From Buttiauxella selenatireducens (GTDB taxonomy: Bacteria; Pseudomonadota; Gammaproteobacteria; Enterobacterales; Enterobacteriaceae), in assembly GCF_031432975.1 (NCBI RefSeq), contig NZ_CP133838.1:1178001-1242000 (forward strand): a DNA stretch of 64,000 nt. The letters are read 5' to 3'. The notes beneath the pieces are model-generated. The model saw only the letters and a program-made list of their open reading frames with translations, ran no database searches and was not told the origin of the DNA. Positions 46,062 through 55,718 of this stretch are shown here, piece by piece. Numbering within the stretch: position 1 is the stretch's first letter; each line of letters begins with the position of its first letter. A program made the position numbers and the translations under genes.

Positions 46062-46124
46062 TATATTGCGTGAGCATTAAGCATTTTAAGCCGTGATGAG
46101 TCAAATACACTGCAAACATATCCT

Positions 46125-46138
46125 GGTTAACTGTTAAT
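46125..46138. promoter_or_regulatory. Candidate operator copy 2 (yphG side)
   Basis: GGTTAACTGTTAAT has GTTAAC followed by GTTAA, like the copy near 46,047 in inverted order. Two copies about 75 bases apart in a divergent promoter region suggest repression by looping or dual binding. Not proven. Confidence 0.4.
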
Positions 46139-46157
46139 TTTTTACTGGAGAGTCGAA

Positions 46158-49100
46158 ATGTACGGAGCCGTTAACGTCTGGCAAGAGACCATTGCTTTAC
46201 CCACCTGGACTGCCGGTGCGGAAGACCCGAATCCGATGTTTTTGGAAAACCGTGTGTATCAGGGATCTTCAGGTGCCGTTTATCCTTACGGTGTCATTGA
46301 CACTCTCACCGGCCAGCGTGAGATGCGTAATTACAAAGCCGTGTGGATTGAAAACGATTTTATCCGCGTCATGTTGCTGCCTGAATTGGGCGGTCGTATT
46401 CACCGCGCATATGACAAAGTGATGGAGCGTGACTTCGTTTACTACAACGAAGTGGTGAAACCGGCGTTGGTGGGGTTAGTGGGACCATGGATTTCCGGCG
46501 GCATTGAATTTAACTGGCCACAGCACCATCGCCCAACCACCTTCATGCCGGTCGATGTGACGTTCCAGAAACATGAAAGCGGTGCGCAGACCGTCTGGTT
46601 GGGTGAAGTGGAACCCATGCGCGGCTTGCAGGTGATGACCGGTTTTACGCTGTATCCTGAAAAAGCGCTGATCGAAATTACCGGCAAAGTGTTCAACGGC
46701 AACGCGACACCACGTCATTTCTTATGGTGGGCGAACCCCGCAGTTAAAGGCGGCGATGAGCACCAAAGCGTGTTCCCACCGGATGTCACTGCGGTATTTG
46801 ATCACGGCAAACGCGATGTTTCTGCCTTTCCGGTTGCCCAGGGGACGTACTACAAAGTCGACTATTCCGCGGGTGTCGACATCTCACGCTACAAAAACAT
46901 CCCCGTTCCGACGTCGTACATGGCGGATAAATCAGATTACGATTTTGTCGGCGCATACCATCACGGCGAGCAGGGCGGGCTGTTGCACATCGCCGATCAC
47001 CATGTTTCACCTGGCAAAAAGCAGTGGACATGGGGTAACTGCGATTTCGGCCAGGCCTGGGACCGCAATTTGACCGATGAGAACGGTCCATATATCGAAT
47101 TGATGACCGGCGTCTTCACCGACAATCAGCCGGATTTCACCTGGATTGCGCCCTATGAAGAGAAAATCTTCGTACAGAATTTCCTGCCATATAGCCAGCT
47201 TGGCACATTGCAGAATGCCAACACCCAGGCGGCAATAAAACTGGAGCGCCACGGTGGTGACCTGCACCTTGGTGTCTATGCAATCGCGCCGCTGACTGAC
47301 GCCTCGCTTGAAATTGAATCGGCTGGAAACCTGCTTTGGAAAACGTCGCTGACGCTGCAACCGGCACAGGCGTGGCAAGATACCCTCGAAGACAACTGGC
47401 CGCAGCGTTTGACGCTGAATCTTCGTGACGCACACGGCAACCTCATTCTCAGTTACTGCGAGCACATTCCAGAAGATTTACCTCTGCCGCAACCGGCCTG
47501 CGTTCCCGCTAAACCGCATGAAATCACAAACTGCGACGAGCTGTATTTTATCGGCCAGCACCTGGAGCAGTACCTGCACGCCAGCCGCTCGGCATTCGAT
47601 TACTACCAGCGCGCGCTGGCGCTCGACCCCGAAGATTACCGCTGCAACGTCGCACTCGGACAGCTTGAATTTAACCGTGCTAACTGGGCGCTTGCTGAAC
47701 AGTTGGCGGATGCGGCGTTGAAACGTGCCCATCGCCTGAACAAGAACCCACAAAATGGTGACGCCAGCATGCTGCGCGGTGCAGCAAAAGAGAAACAAGG
47801 AGACTGTGACGGGGCGTTTGATGATTACTTCAAAGCAAGCTGGAGTGGTAACTGCCGCGATGCTGCATTTTACGCGCTGGCACGTCTGGCTTTACGAAAA
47901 GGTGATGCGGTCCAGGCGCTGGTGTTTGTGAATCAAAGCCTGAAGTTTAATGGCGGTAATAATCTGGCAATGGGGCTGAAAGCCCTGGTTTTGCACCAGA
48001 CAGGGGCTTCGCAGCAGGCACAGCGGTGGATTACACAGCAGCTTGAAGAGTATCCGCTGAGCTACGTGCTGCATTACGCACGCTGGGCCATCACGCAAAA
48101 CGAAACTGACAAAGCTGAACTGGTGCGAGTCACCGGGCGGCGCGGCGTCAATGCCAGTGTTCTGGCGGGATGGCTGGTGAGCCTGGGTCTGGACACTGCC
48201 GCCAAAAAGATGTTGAGCGTTCTCGATTCACAAGAAGCGATGCCGATGCTGTGGCGAGCGGCTTTAGAAAGCGACCACGCACAGCAACTTGCTTTCGTGA
48301 AACAAGCGCAGGACTGCTTTGCTCGCAAAGTGCGTTTCCCTAACACGCTCGATGAAGTACAGATGTTGCAATGTCTGCCGCACGATGGCTTCGCGCAATA
48401 TCTGTTGGGCTGTTTCTGGTACAGCAAACGCCGTTATTCCGAAGCGGTCGCTTGTTGGGAATTTGCAGCGCAGCAGTTGCCTGAGTTTGGTGCGGTGCAG
48501 CGTGTTTTGGGGATCCATGCCTGGAATAAGCAACACGATGCGCAAATGGCGGAACAGTATCTGCAACGGGCGGTTGAGCGTGAACCGGAAAATGCCCGCT
48601 TCCTGTTTGAACTCGATTATCTGCAAAAACTCACCGGGCGCTCAACCGAGCAGCGTCTGGCGAACCTCGCTGCGCACCGCGATGTAGTACTCAAACGTGA
48701 CGATCTGACCGCTGAGTTACTCAGCTTATGGAACATTCATGGTGAAACTGATGCCGCAGCTCAGGTGTTGGCTCAACGTAAATTCCACCCATGGGAAGGC
48801 GGGGAGGGCAAAGTGACCGGGCAGTATCTGATTAACCTGCAACGTCGGGCACTGGAGGCGATTGCCGATAAGCAGTTTGGCAAAGCGGAAGCGTTACTTC
48901 AGCAGGCGCTGAGCTACCCCGAAAACCTCGGTGAAGGGCGCTTAGTGGGCCAAAGCGATAACGATATCTGGTATCTGCTCGGCTGGTGTGCGCAGCAACT
49001 GCAACAGACAGAACGTGCGCAGCACTATTTTGAACGCGCGCTGGAAGGCGGCTCCACTCTGGAGGCGGGGCGTTACTACAACGATCAGCCTGTCGACTAC

Positions 49101-49436
49101 CTGTTCTATCAAGCGATGGCGTTGGCGCGAATCGGCGACAAGACCCTGGCTCAGCAGAAATTCCGCAGCTTTATTACCTGGGCAGATGAGCATTTTAACG
49201 ATCGCTCAGAACCTGACTTCTTCGCGGTCTCGCTACCTGATTTAGTCGCGCTGGATGCTGACCGTCAATCCGCTCATCAGCAGCATTGCCTGTTTGTTGC
49301 CGCGCTTGGGCATCTCGGACTGGAGGAATATCCCGAGTTTGAATTAGCACTGAAAGCCTTGTTGTCGCAAAACCCTGCTCATGACAAAGCCCATCTCTTG
49401 AGGCTTGCCATGCAGCGTGGTGTGTTTATCCAATAA
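46158..49436 (+). CDS. yphG: DUF5107 and TPR-repeat protein (YphG-like)
   Basis: 1092 residues (E. coli YphG has 1124). Residues 30-330 are DUF5107, related in fold to aldose epimerases and sugar-binding beta-sandwich proteins (ENDFIRVMLLPELGGRIHRA; WISGGIEFNWPQHHRPTTF). Residues 490-1090 are TPR-type helical repeats (e.g. SAFDYYQRALALDPEDYRCN; AEQYLQRAVEREPENARFLF). No signal peptide is seen, so it is likely cytoplasmic. CTGGAGAG precedes the ATG. The biochemical role of YphG is not established. It is the first gene of the operon divergent from the ROK repressor and precedes a sugar transporter. Confidence 0.9.
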   Translation: MYGAVNVWQETIALPTWTAGAEDPNPMFLENRVYQGSSGAVYPYGVIDTLTGQREMRNYKAVWIENDFIRVMLLPELGGRIHRAYDKVMERDFVYYNEVVKPALVGLVGPWISGGIEFNWPQHHRPTTFMPVDVTFQKHESGAQTVWLGEVEPMRGLQVMTGFTLYPEKALIEITGKVFNGNATPRHFLWWANPAVKGGDEHQSVFPPDVTAVFDHGKRDVSAFPVAQGTYYKVDYSAGVDISRYKNIPVPTSYMADKSDYDFVGAYHHGEQGGLLHIADHHVSPGKKQWTWGNCDFGQAWDRNLTDENGPYIELMTGVFTDNQPDFTWIAPYEEKIFVQNFLPYSQLGTLQNANTQAAIKLERHGGDLHLGVYAIAPLTDASLEIESAGNLLWKTSLTLQPAQAWQDTLEDNWPQRLTLNLRDAHGNLILSYCEHIPEDLPLPQPACVPAKPHEITNCDELYFIGQHLEQYLHASRSAFDYYQRALALDPEDYRCNVALGQLEFNRANWALAEQLADAALKRAHRLNKNPQNGDASMLRGAAKEKQGDCDGAFDDYFKASWSGNCRDAAFYALARLALRKGDAVQALVFVNQSLKFNGGNNLAMGLKALVLHQTGASQQAQRWITQQLEEYPLSYVLHYARWAITQNETDKAELVRVTGRRGVNASVLAGWLVSLGLDTAAKKMLSVLDSQEAMPMLWRAALESDHAQQLAFVKQAQDCFARKVRFPNTLDEVQMLQCLPHDGFAQYLLGCFWYSKRRYSEAVACWEFAAQQLPEFGAVQRVLGIHAWNKQHDAQMAEQYLQRAVEREPENARFLFELDYLQKLTGRSTEQRLANLAAHRDVVLKRDDLTAELLSLWNIHGETDAAAQVLAQRKFHPWEGGEGKVTGQYLINLQRRALEAIADKQFGKAEALLQQALSYPENLGEGRLVGQSDNDIWYLLGWCAQQLQQTERAQHYFERALEGGSTLEAGRYYNDQPVDYLFYQAMALARIGDKTLAQQKFRSFITWADEHFNDRSEPDFFAVSLPDLVALDADRQSAHQQHCLFVAALGHLGLEEYPEFELALKALLSQNPAHDKAHLLRLAMQRGVFIQ

Positions 49437-49522
49437 CTGAATAAATAAAAAATGGCGGGTGGCATTTTAAAAACGGCACACCCGTCCCTCTGTATCTCTA
49501 CAAGTACAAATGAGGATTCACA

Positions 49523-50962
49523 ATGAATACTGTGCAGACACAATTACGCATGGGCTATGTCTGGACTATCTGTCTGGTCGCCGCCTGTGGAGGTTTGCTG
49601 TTTGGTTATGACTGGGTTGTGATTGGTGGCGCGAAACCGTTCTACGAAGCCTATTTTTCAATTACCGATCCTGCACAGTCCGGCTGGGCCATGAGTTCCG
49701 CGCTGGCGGGATGTGTTTTTGGCGCACTGATTTCTGGCTGGAGCGCGGACAAATTTGGACGCAAAGTCCCACTGATTATGTCGGCTATTTTATTTAGCGC
49801 ATCGGCCTGGGGGACGGCGATAGCCAGCAACTTCGACATGTTTGTGGTGTTCCGTATCGTTGGAGGAGTGGGTATCGGCCTGGCTTCGGCACTAAGCCCG
49901 ATGTATATCGCGGAGGTCAGCCCGGCAGAAAAACGCGGTAAGTTTGTTGCCATCAACCAGTTAACTATTGTTGTGGGCGTGCTGGCTGCACAGCTGATTA
50001 ACCTGATGATTGCCGAACCGGTTAGCTCTGCGGCAACGATGCAGCAAATCACGGAAAGCTGGAATGGGCAGGTCGGTTGGCGCTGGATGTTTGGTGCAGA
50101 ACTGGTGCCGGCACTGGTGTTTTTAGTGCTGATGTTCTTTGTGCCGGAATCACCGCGCTGGCTGGCTCGTGCCGGTAAAAATGAACGTGCTCACCAAATG
50201 CTTAAACGCATCGGTAACCAGCAATATGCCGATGAGACACTTAATGACATTCTGCAAACTCTGGACAAAGACACGCAAAAAGTCTCCTGGAGTGCGTTGT
50301 GGCAGCCGCAGGTCAAACCGATCATTATCATCGGCATGGTGTTGGCTGTGTTCCAGCAGTGGTGCGGGATTAACGTTATCTTCAATTATGCGCAGGAAAT
50401 TTTTGCCTCCGCCGGGTTTGATATTAACAGCACCCTGAAATCCATTGTGGCAACCGGTTTGATTAACCTTATCTTCACCCTTGCCGCATTGCCTTTAGTC
50501 GACAAAATTGGTCGTCGTAAGCTGATGCTGTTTGGTGCGGCGGGATTAACCATTATCTATGCGCTAATCGGTGCGGCATATGGCCTGGGTATTTTGGGGC
50601 TCCCGGTATTGATCCTCGTTCTGGCGGCGATTGCGATTTATGCACTGACGCTGGCACCGGTGACCTGGGTTCTGCTTTCAGAGATTTTCCCGAACCGTGT
50701 GCGAGGACTTGCGATGTCATTAGGGACGCTGGCGTTGTGGGTGGCGTGCTTCCTGCTGACTTACACCTTCCCGTTATTGAACGCAGGCCTGGGCGCTGCT
50801 GGTAGCTTCCTGTTGTACGGTGTGATTTGTGCGGCGGGCTTTGTTTATGTGCGTCGTTATGTGCCTGAAACCAAAGGCGTCAGCCTCGAAGCGCTGGAAA
50901 AACGCATGGCGGATCAATTCGGTGCTGAGGCGAAAGCCCGTGCACAACGCGCGGCGCATTAA
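49523..50962 (+). CDS. Sugar porter family MFS transporter
   Basis: 479 residues with twelve predicted membrane helices. Sugar-porter hallmarks are all present: GLLFGYDWVVIGG in helix 1, GWSADKFGRK between helices 2 and 3, PESPRWL after helix 6, QQWCGINVIFNYAQEIF in helix 7, DKIGRRK in loop 8-9 and PETKGVSLEALE at the end. Relatives such as XylE and GalP are proton-coupled sugar symporters. It takes the place of the yphD-E-F ABC transporter genes of E. coli between yphG and yphB. GAGGATT is the ribosome site. The substrate cannot be read from sequence. Confidence 0.93.
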   Translation: MNTVQTQLRMGYVWTICLVAACGGLLFGYDWVVIGGAKPFYEAYFSITDPAQSGWAMSSALAGCVFGALISGWSADKFGRKVPLIMSAILFSASAWGTAIASNFDMFVVFRIVGGVGIGLASALSPMYIAEVSPAEKRGKFVAINQLTIVVGVLAAQLINLMIAEPVSSAATMQQITESWNGQVGWRWMFGAELVPALVFLVLMFFVPESPRWLARAGKNERAHQMLKRIGNQQYADETLNDILQTLDKDTQKVSWSALWQPQVKPIIIIGMVLAVFQQWCGINVIFNYAQEIFASAGFDINSTLKSIVATGLINLIFTLAALPLVDKIGRRKLMLFGAAGLTIIYALIGAAYGLGILGLPVLILVLAAIAIYALTLAPVTWVLLSEIFPNRVRGLAMSLGTLALWVACFLLTYTFPLLNAGLGAAGSFLLYGVICAAGFVYVRRYVPETKGVSLEALEKRMADQFGAEAKARAQRAAH

Positions 50963-50965
50963 GAT

Positions 50966-51787
50966 ATGGAAACCTTGTTACTCGAAAATGAATGTCTGCG
51001 TTTAACCGTCGCCCCGCAAGGGGCGGCAATTCACAGTCTGGATTCGAAGAAACATCAGCAGCCGATCCTGCATGCGGGTGAAAAAGCGCTGTTCCCGATG
51101 TTGCCGCTGGCAAATCGCGTTGCAGGGAATGCTTTCATGCTTCATGGCGAAAACATCGAACTGCCTGACAGCGAGGCTGATGCGCAATTCTTCCTCCATG
51201 GGGATGGCTGGCTGAAAAGCTGGCGGGTAGAAACGCATGATGCTTCGCAAATCACGCTCTCGCTTGAAAGCCGCCACTCCTGCGGTTTTGATTATCAGGC
51301 CAGGCTTACTTATCGGTTGAAAGGGCCGCACTTTATGGCTGAGCTGGAGTTGACTCACCTGGCTAACAAACCGATGGTTTACGGCCTGGGTTTCCACCCC
51401 TTTTTCCATCTCACGCCAGCGACCCGTGTGCAGTTTTCAGCCACCGGATTCTGGCCTGAAGGTGAAAAACATTTACCTAAAGAATGGCGCGGTGAGCTCA
51501 CAGCGCAAACGAATTTCATCAAGCCCAAAATCCCGGATAACCAGTGGCTGAACGTGGGTTATTCCGGCTGGAGCGGAAGCGCGCTGATTGAGCGCGACGA
51601 CATGCGTATCCAGTTAACATGCCCCACGCCGTATTTGATGGTGTTCCGCATGCCTGATGAACCGTTTATTTGCCTGGAGCCGCAAAGCCACCCGGTGAAC
51701 GCCCATAATATGGCTGGGCAGCCGGGGTTGGTGCTACTGGAACGTCAGCAGTCAACGGTGATGAAAATGGAAATTGCGATTGTGTAA
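50966..51787 (+). CDS. yphB: Aldose 1-epimerase family protein (YphB-like)
   Basis: 273 residues (E. coli YphB has 290), three bases after the transporter stop. It has the beta-sandwich mutarotase fold. Conserved acid/base residues are visible as His in FFLHGDGWLKSW, His in GLGFHPFFHL and Glu in FICLEPQSHPVNA. It likely interconverts anomers of the sugar imported by the adjacent transporter or binds a related sugar. The weak ribosome site implies coupling to the upstream gene. No obvious terminator lies between it and the converging barrel gene. Confidence 0.88.
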   Translation: METLLLENECLRLTVAPQGAAIHSLDSKKHQQPILHAGEKALFPMLPLANRVAGNAFMLHGENIELPDSEADAQFFLHGDGWLKSWRVETHDASQITLSLESRHSCGFDYQARLTYRLKGPHFMAELELTHLANKPMVYGLGFHPFFHLTPATRVQFSATGFWPEGEKHLPKEWRGELTAQTNFIKPKIPDNQWLNVGYSGWSGSALIERDDMRIQLTCPTPYLMVFRMPDEPFICLEPQSHPVNAHNMAGQPGLVLLERQQSTVMKMEIAIV

Positions 51788-51820
51788 GTAGTCGTACGCA
51801 AGGACCTTTAATCACGGGGA

Positions 51821-52960
51821 TCAGAAACTGTATCCCATCTTTAAATAGATCCCCTGATTGTCATCTTTCCCCATCGCGTACTCGAGATTAACCACAATAC
51901 CGGCTTCGGGTTTGAGCAAGTACTGGATGCCAGCACCCCACGCAGGGTAGAGGTTTTCACTGTCACCGCAGTTGAGTTGCTCCCCACTGGTCGAGTCGCC
52001 GTAAAGACAGGCGGCACCGGCAAATACCGTTGCGGTCCAGCGATCGGCCAGTTTGTAACGCTCCTCAATTTCAATTGAAGACATGTGCTGAGCGAGATAT
52101 TCACCCGGTGTATAGCCACGCAGATAAACCGGAGAATAAGCCCCCGCGGGCGCGTTGTTGGAGAACTGGTGGCGGCTACGCACGGCAAAAACGTTGCCAT
52201 CGCCATGTTGCCAATATCCCCGATAATCGACGCGCCAGATATCGAAGTCTTGTTCTCCACCCAACGCTTCCCGATAAGCCATGTTATTGACGTTGAGATA
52301 CCAGCCTTTGGTGGCTTTAAAGTCGTTGTCGCGGGAGTCATGCATAACGACCGCACCCAGCCCACCGGACTTGTAACCGACCAGACCCATTTCATCGAGG
52401 ATTTCGTTGGAGGTGGGATCTTGCCCTTGCAATTCATAGTTGGAATAAGCGCCTTGAGCCCCGATGAACCAGTCACCCTCAACACGATAGAGATAACGTA
52501 AAAAGGCGAAACTGTAGTTGTCGTTGGTGCTTAATGGCTTGCCGGAGCCCAAATAGTTTTCATAGTCGTTGTTAATATCACCGACCATCATGCCACCCAG
52601 AATACGGTGGTGATCTTCACCAAAAGAGGTTTTGGCAAACGCATTGGCAATAAGTGATTCGGAGGTGGTGTATTTGGCCGAAATCCCGAACAGCGAAGGA
52701 CGAGACTTCTCATCGAAGCGGTGCATGTAGCCCACCATCATGCCTGCTGCGGTATCGAGTTTTGGGCTGGAACTGAATAGCGGAACAAACAACCAGGGAG
52801 AGGGCGCAGCCTTTTTGTTTTTGTCTGACTCGCTTCCTTCATGACTTTCTTCAATCATGTCGTTTTTTGCTTCAGTAGTGGATGTCTCAGCGGCAGCAAC
52901 CGGTAACGTGAGCATCGACAATATCAGGGTTAAGCCCCTGAAGAGACGGGTATTAGACAT
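51821..52960 (-). CDS. BamA/TamA-type outer-membrane beta-barrel without POTRA domains
   Basis: 379 residues. A signal peptide ends at about VAAAE (residues 21-25) and is followed by a short charged linker (EESHEGSESDKNKKA). The rest is about 16 amphipathic strands (e.g. SPWLFVPLFSSSP; VYLRGYTPGEY, the L6 (V/I)RG(Y/F) motif of Omp85 proteins; final GIYLKMGYSF ending in Phe). The barrel thus belongs to the BamA/TamA (D15) superfamily but lacks periplasmic POTRA repeats, so a direct role as an insertase is uncertain. Two Cys lie close together near the end (AACLYG, LNCGDS). It stands alone, divergent from hcaT. Confidence 0.83.
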   Translation of the reverse strand: MSNTRLFRGLTLILSMLTLPVAAAETSTTEAKNDMIEESHEGSESDKNKKAAPSPWLFVPLFSSSPKLDTAAGMMVGYMHRFDEKSRPSLFGISAKYTTSESLIANAFAKTSFGEDHHRILGGMMVGDINNDYENYLGSGKPLSTNDNYSFAFLRYLYRVEGDWFIGAQGAYSNYELQGQDPTSNEILDEMGLVGYKSGGLGAVVMHDSRDNDFKATKGWYLNVNNMAYREALGGEQDFDIWRVDYRGYWQHGDGNVFAVRSRHQFSNNAPAGAYSPVYLRGYTPGEYLAQHMSSIEIEERYKLADRWTATVFAGAACLYGDSTSGEQLNCGDSENLYPAWGAGIQYLLKPEAGIVVNLEYAMGKDDNQGIYLKMGYSF

Positions 52961-53021
52961 GACAACTATAAACTTTTCATTCGATTTAACGGTGGGGGAT
53001 TTTAATAGAAATGAATTTGGG

Positions 53022-53064
53022 TTTTATCTAACTATTTAATTTAAAAATAAATAGTTAGATAAAA
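53022..53064. other. Perfect 17-bp AT-rich inverted repeat
   Basis: TTTTATCTAACTATTTA and its exact reverse complement are separated by nine bases, between the divergent barrel gene and hcaT. As both neighbours start here rather than end, it is not an ordinary gene terminator. It may be an operator or an mRNA leader hairpin. Confidence 0.8.
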
Positions 53065-53173
53065 TGTTGGAAGGAAAAAACACGCTTGTTTGTCTGTGTT
53101 ATTGGTCTGTTAATGATTGCTTGCGTGCTCGCCACCGCTCGGCGACACTAACGCCTCCAAAACGGGAGGGATC

Positions 53174-54325
53174 ATGGTTTTGCATTCAACGCGCTGGCTT
53201 GCGCTCAGTTATTTTACCTACTTCTTTAGCTACGGGATTTTTCTACCATTCTGGAGTGTTTGGTTAGCTGGAGTCGGCCTGGCACCCGAAACCATTGGGT
53301 TGCTGTTAGGCGCAGGGTTAATCGCCCGTTTCCTCGGCAGTTTGCTACTGGCTCCTCGTGTTACCGATCCTTCCCGACTTGTTTTTGCCTTGCGGTTACT
53401 TGCCTTACTTACCCTCATTTTTGCTGTCGCTTTCTGGTTCGGGCAAACCGCAACCTGGCTGCTGATTGTGATGGTCGGCTTTAACCTGTTCTTCTCACCT
53501 CTGGTGCCGCTTACTGATGCGTTGGCCGGAACCTGGCAGCGCCAAATCACCATGGATTATGGCCGCGTGCGGCTATGGGGATCGCTGGCGTTTGTTATCG
53601 GTTCTGCCATGACCGGCAAACTGGTCAGTCTGTATAGCTATCAGGCGATTCTGGTACTGCTGAGTATTGGTGTTGCATCGATGCTTATCGGCATGATGCT
53701 GCGTCCATCTGTGATGCCGCAGGGTGAAGCCCGTCATAGCGAAGGCGCGGGTTGGCCTGCCTGGAAGAAACTGGTTCTCGGCTCGTGGCGTTTTCTTGCC
53801 TGTGTCACTTTGCTGCAAGGTGCGCATGCGGCTTACTACGGATTCAGTGCGATTTACTGGCAAGGTGCGGGATATTCCGCTTCGGTGGTGGGCTACTTGT
53901 GGTCGCTTGGCGTGGTCGCTGAAATTGTGATTTTTGCACTCAGTAACAAGCTGTTCCGCAAATGGAGCGCCCGTGATTTACTGCTGCTTTCTGGCGTAAC
54001 CGGTATTCTGCGCTGGAGCCTGATGGCGTATACGACCGATTTACCGTGGCTGATTGCCGCGCAAATCCTGCATTGTGGTAGCTTCACTGTTTGCCACCTG
54101 GCGGCGATGCGTTATATCTCCGCGCGTGAAGGCAACGAAGTGATACGGTTGCAAGCCGTTTATTCCGCAGTGGCGATGGGCGGTGGTATTGCCATTATGA
54201 CCATGTTCTCCGGCTACCTTTACCAGCATATGCAGGGCGGGGTGTTCTGGATTATGGCGTTAGTCGCCGTTCCAGCATTATTCATTCGCCCGCGCCCCGT
54301 TTCATACTGCGTTAACACTCGATAA
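53174..54325 (+). CDS. hcaT: MFS transporter HcaT (3-phenylpropionate type)
   Basis: 383 residues from ATG 53174 (GGGAGG upstream), close to E. coli HcaT (379). It starts MVLHSTRWLALSYFTYFFSY and has twelve membrane helices, with the family segment LLQGAHAAYYGFSAIYWQ in the second half. E. coli HcaT is a putative 3-phenylpropionate importer; no hca catabolic genes are in this window. The 3' end overlaps the converging csiE by 14 bases. Confidence 0.94.
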   Translation: MVLHSTRWLALSYFTYFFSYGIFLPFWSVWLAGVGLAPETIGLLLGAGLIARFLGSLLLAPRVTDPSRLVFALRLLALLTLIFAVAFWFGQTATWLLIVMVGFNLFFSPLVPLTDALAGTWQRQITMDYGRVRLWGSLAFVIGSAMTGKLVSLYSYQAILVLLSIGVASMLIGMMLRPSVMPQGEARHSEGAGWPAWKKLVLGSWRFLACVTLLQGAHAAYYGFSAIYWQGAGYSASVVGYLWSLGVVAEIVIFALSNKLFRKWSARDLLLLSGVTGILRWSLMAYTTDLPWLIAAQILHCGSFTVCHLAAMRYISAREGNEVIRLQAVYSAVAMGGGIAIMTMFSGYLYQHMQGGVFWIMALVAVPALFIRPRPVSYCVNTR

Positions 54326-55598
54326 TCTTGCGGATCTGCTGCTGCTGGTGGTCACCCAGCGGCAGCGTGACGTGAATCAGCGGCGGAGAGTAGAGCGGCA
54401 GCGTGGTGGAGTAGGGCGTGATCACCAGCACCACCTCTTTTGGCGCTCCCTCTTTTTGATAGCTGTGTATCGTCAGATGTTTAATATTGAGCGGCAGCAA
54501 GGTGAGCTCGCGTAGCTGCTGTTCAATATTTTGCTCAAGTTCAAGATTGTTACCCGTCAGCAACAATACCTGCTTCTCATGCAGGTCATTTTCCTGCATT
54601 AACCACGCGCCAAAAATGACCGCCACCAGACCCACTTCTTCGTCAGAAAAACGCATTTCATAGTGAGATTCAAAATCACTGAAGACTTCACGCGTGGTGC
54701 GCATCAGACGCGGATACAGTCGGGTAATTTCTTCCGGCAAACTGTTATCAATGCCGATACAGAACTGGCAGCGATCCAGCGCCTGAGCAAGATGAATATA
54801 TAACTGGTCGCTCAAACCTTGTTCGTCGCTAAACGACATGCCCGCTTGTTCACGAAAGCGCGCAATCATTCCTGAAATCGCAGTACGCAGCCGGAAGTCT
54901 TGTTGATGGTTATCGTGAATCGGGTCGGGCATGCGTAATAATAGGAATAACAGTGCCAGGAACAATTGCTCGTTTTCATTGGCCGATTGCAAAACACGAC
55001 GTTTCCAGTGGCGGGCAATCTCAAGCGCGGCTAAAAACTCCGGGCGCGTCTGAGTCCATGCCCGTTGCTCCTCGGTAAATTCAGGCGTAATCCCCGCATG
55101 ATGCTGATGCAAACAGTACTGCAAAAACAGCGTTAAAAACTGCATGTCACGACTGTCAAACTGCCGCTGCAAACGTCTTGCACACAGGCTAATCAACGCA
55201 TGGAGATTCTTTTCATCGTACAACGCGGTCAAGATCCCTTGCTGTTTAAGCTGGGTTTTTAGCGTCGGAGTAAAATGCTGCTGCACAAAGTGCGGGCATA
55301 AGCGCAATGCACGACGCAACCAGTGCAATAAACACAGGCGGCGATTCAGAGGCGTGCCCTCAATCCGATAGCTTCCATCCTGCTGGGTGATAAGCCTCAG
55401 CCGGTGATAGCGCTGGATTTCATCGCCCGTGTCGGCTATATCTTGCAGGGCTTTGGTGTCATCAACCCCGTTGAGCCTCGCGAGGATCTCTGGGGTGACC
55501 GTCTGGCCCGGTAAATAAAGCAACAAAAGCAGGTGACAGCGGCGCTGCGGACTGGAGAGTACAGATGGTGGTGGGGAAAGCAGTGTCATCATCCGCAT
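54312..55598 (-). CDS. csiE: Stationary-phase inducible protein CsiE
   Basis: About 428 residues (E. coli 426). The N-terminus has a helix-turn-helix-like segment (VLSSPQRRCHLLLLLYLPGQ). The remainder is two PRD-like helical modules, including SDEEVGLVAVIFGAWLMQEN and ENDLHEKQVLLLTGNN. In E. coli, csiE is induced by carbon starvation under sigmaS and cAMP-CRP; its target is unknown. Several ATG codons cluster at the start and none has a good ribosome site, so the exact start is uncertain. Confidence 0.9.
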   Translation of the reverse strand: MRMMTLLSPPPSVLSSPQRRCHLLLLLYLPGQTVTPEILARLNGVDDTKALQDIADTGDEIQRYHRLRLITQQDGSYRIEGTPLNRRLCLLHWLRRALRLCPHFVQQHFTPTLKTQLKQQGILTALYDEKNLHALISLCARRLQRQFDSRDMQFLTLFLQYCLHQHHAGITPEFTEEQRAWTQTRPEFLAALEIARHWKRRVLQSANENEQLFLALLFLLLRMPDPIHDNHQQDFRLRTAISGMIARFREQAGMSFSDEQGLSDQLYIHLAQALDRCQFCIGIDNSLPEEITRLYPRLMRTTREVFSDFESHYEMRFSDEEVGLVAVIFGAWLMQENDLHEKQVLLLTGNNLELEQNIEQQLRELTLLPLNIKHLTIHSYQKEGAPKEVVLVITPYSTTLPLYSPPLIHVTLPLGDHQQQQIRKIIEC

Positions 55599-55718
55599 AA
55601 CCAAGTCAAAGGTGATTAATGCTAAGAGTAGCTAAACCTTTTGTCGTAGAGAGTCACATTTGAGCTTTTTAATTACGGAATTCTGACTGGCTCACAGAAT
55701 TTTAAGTTCGAGAGAATA

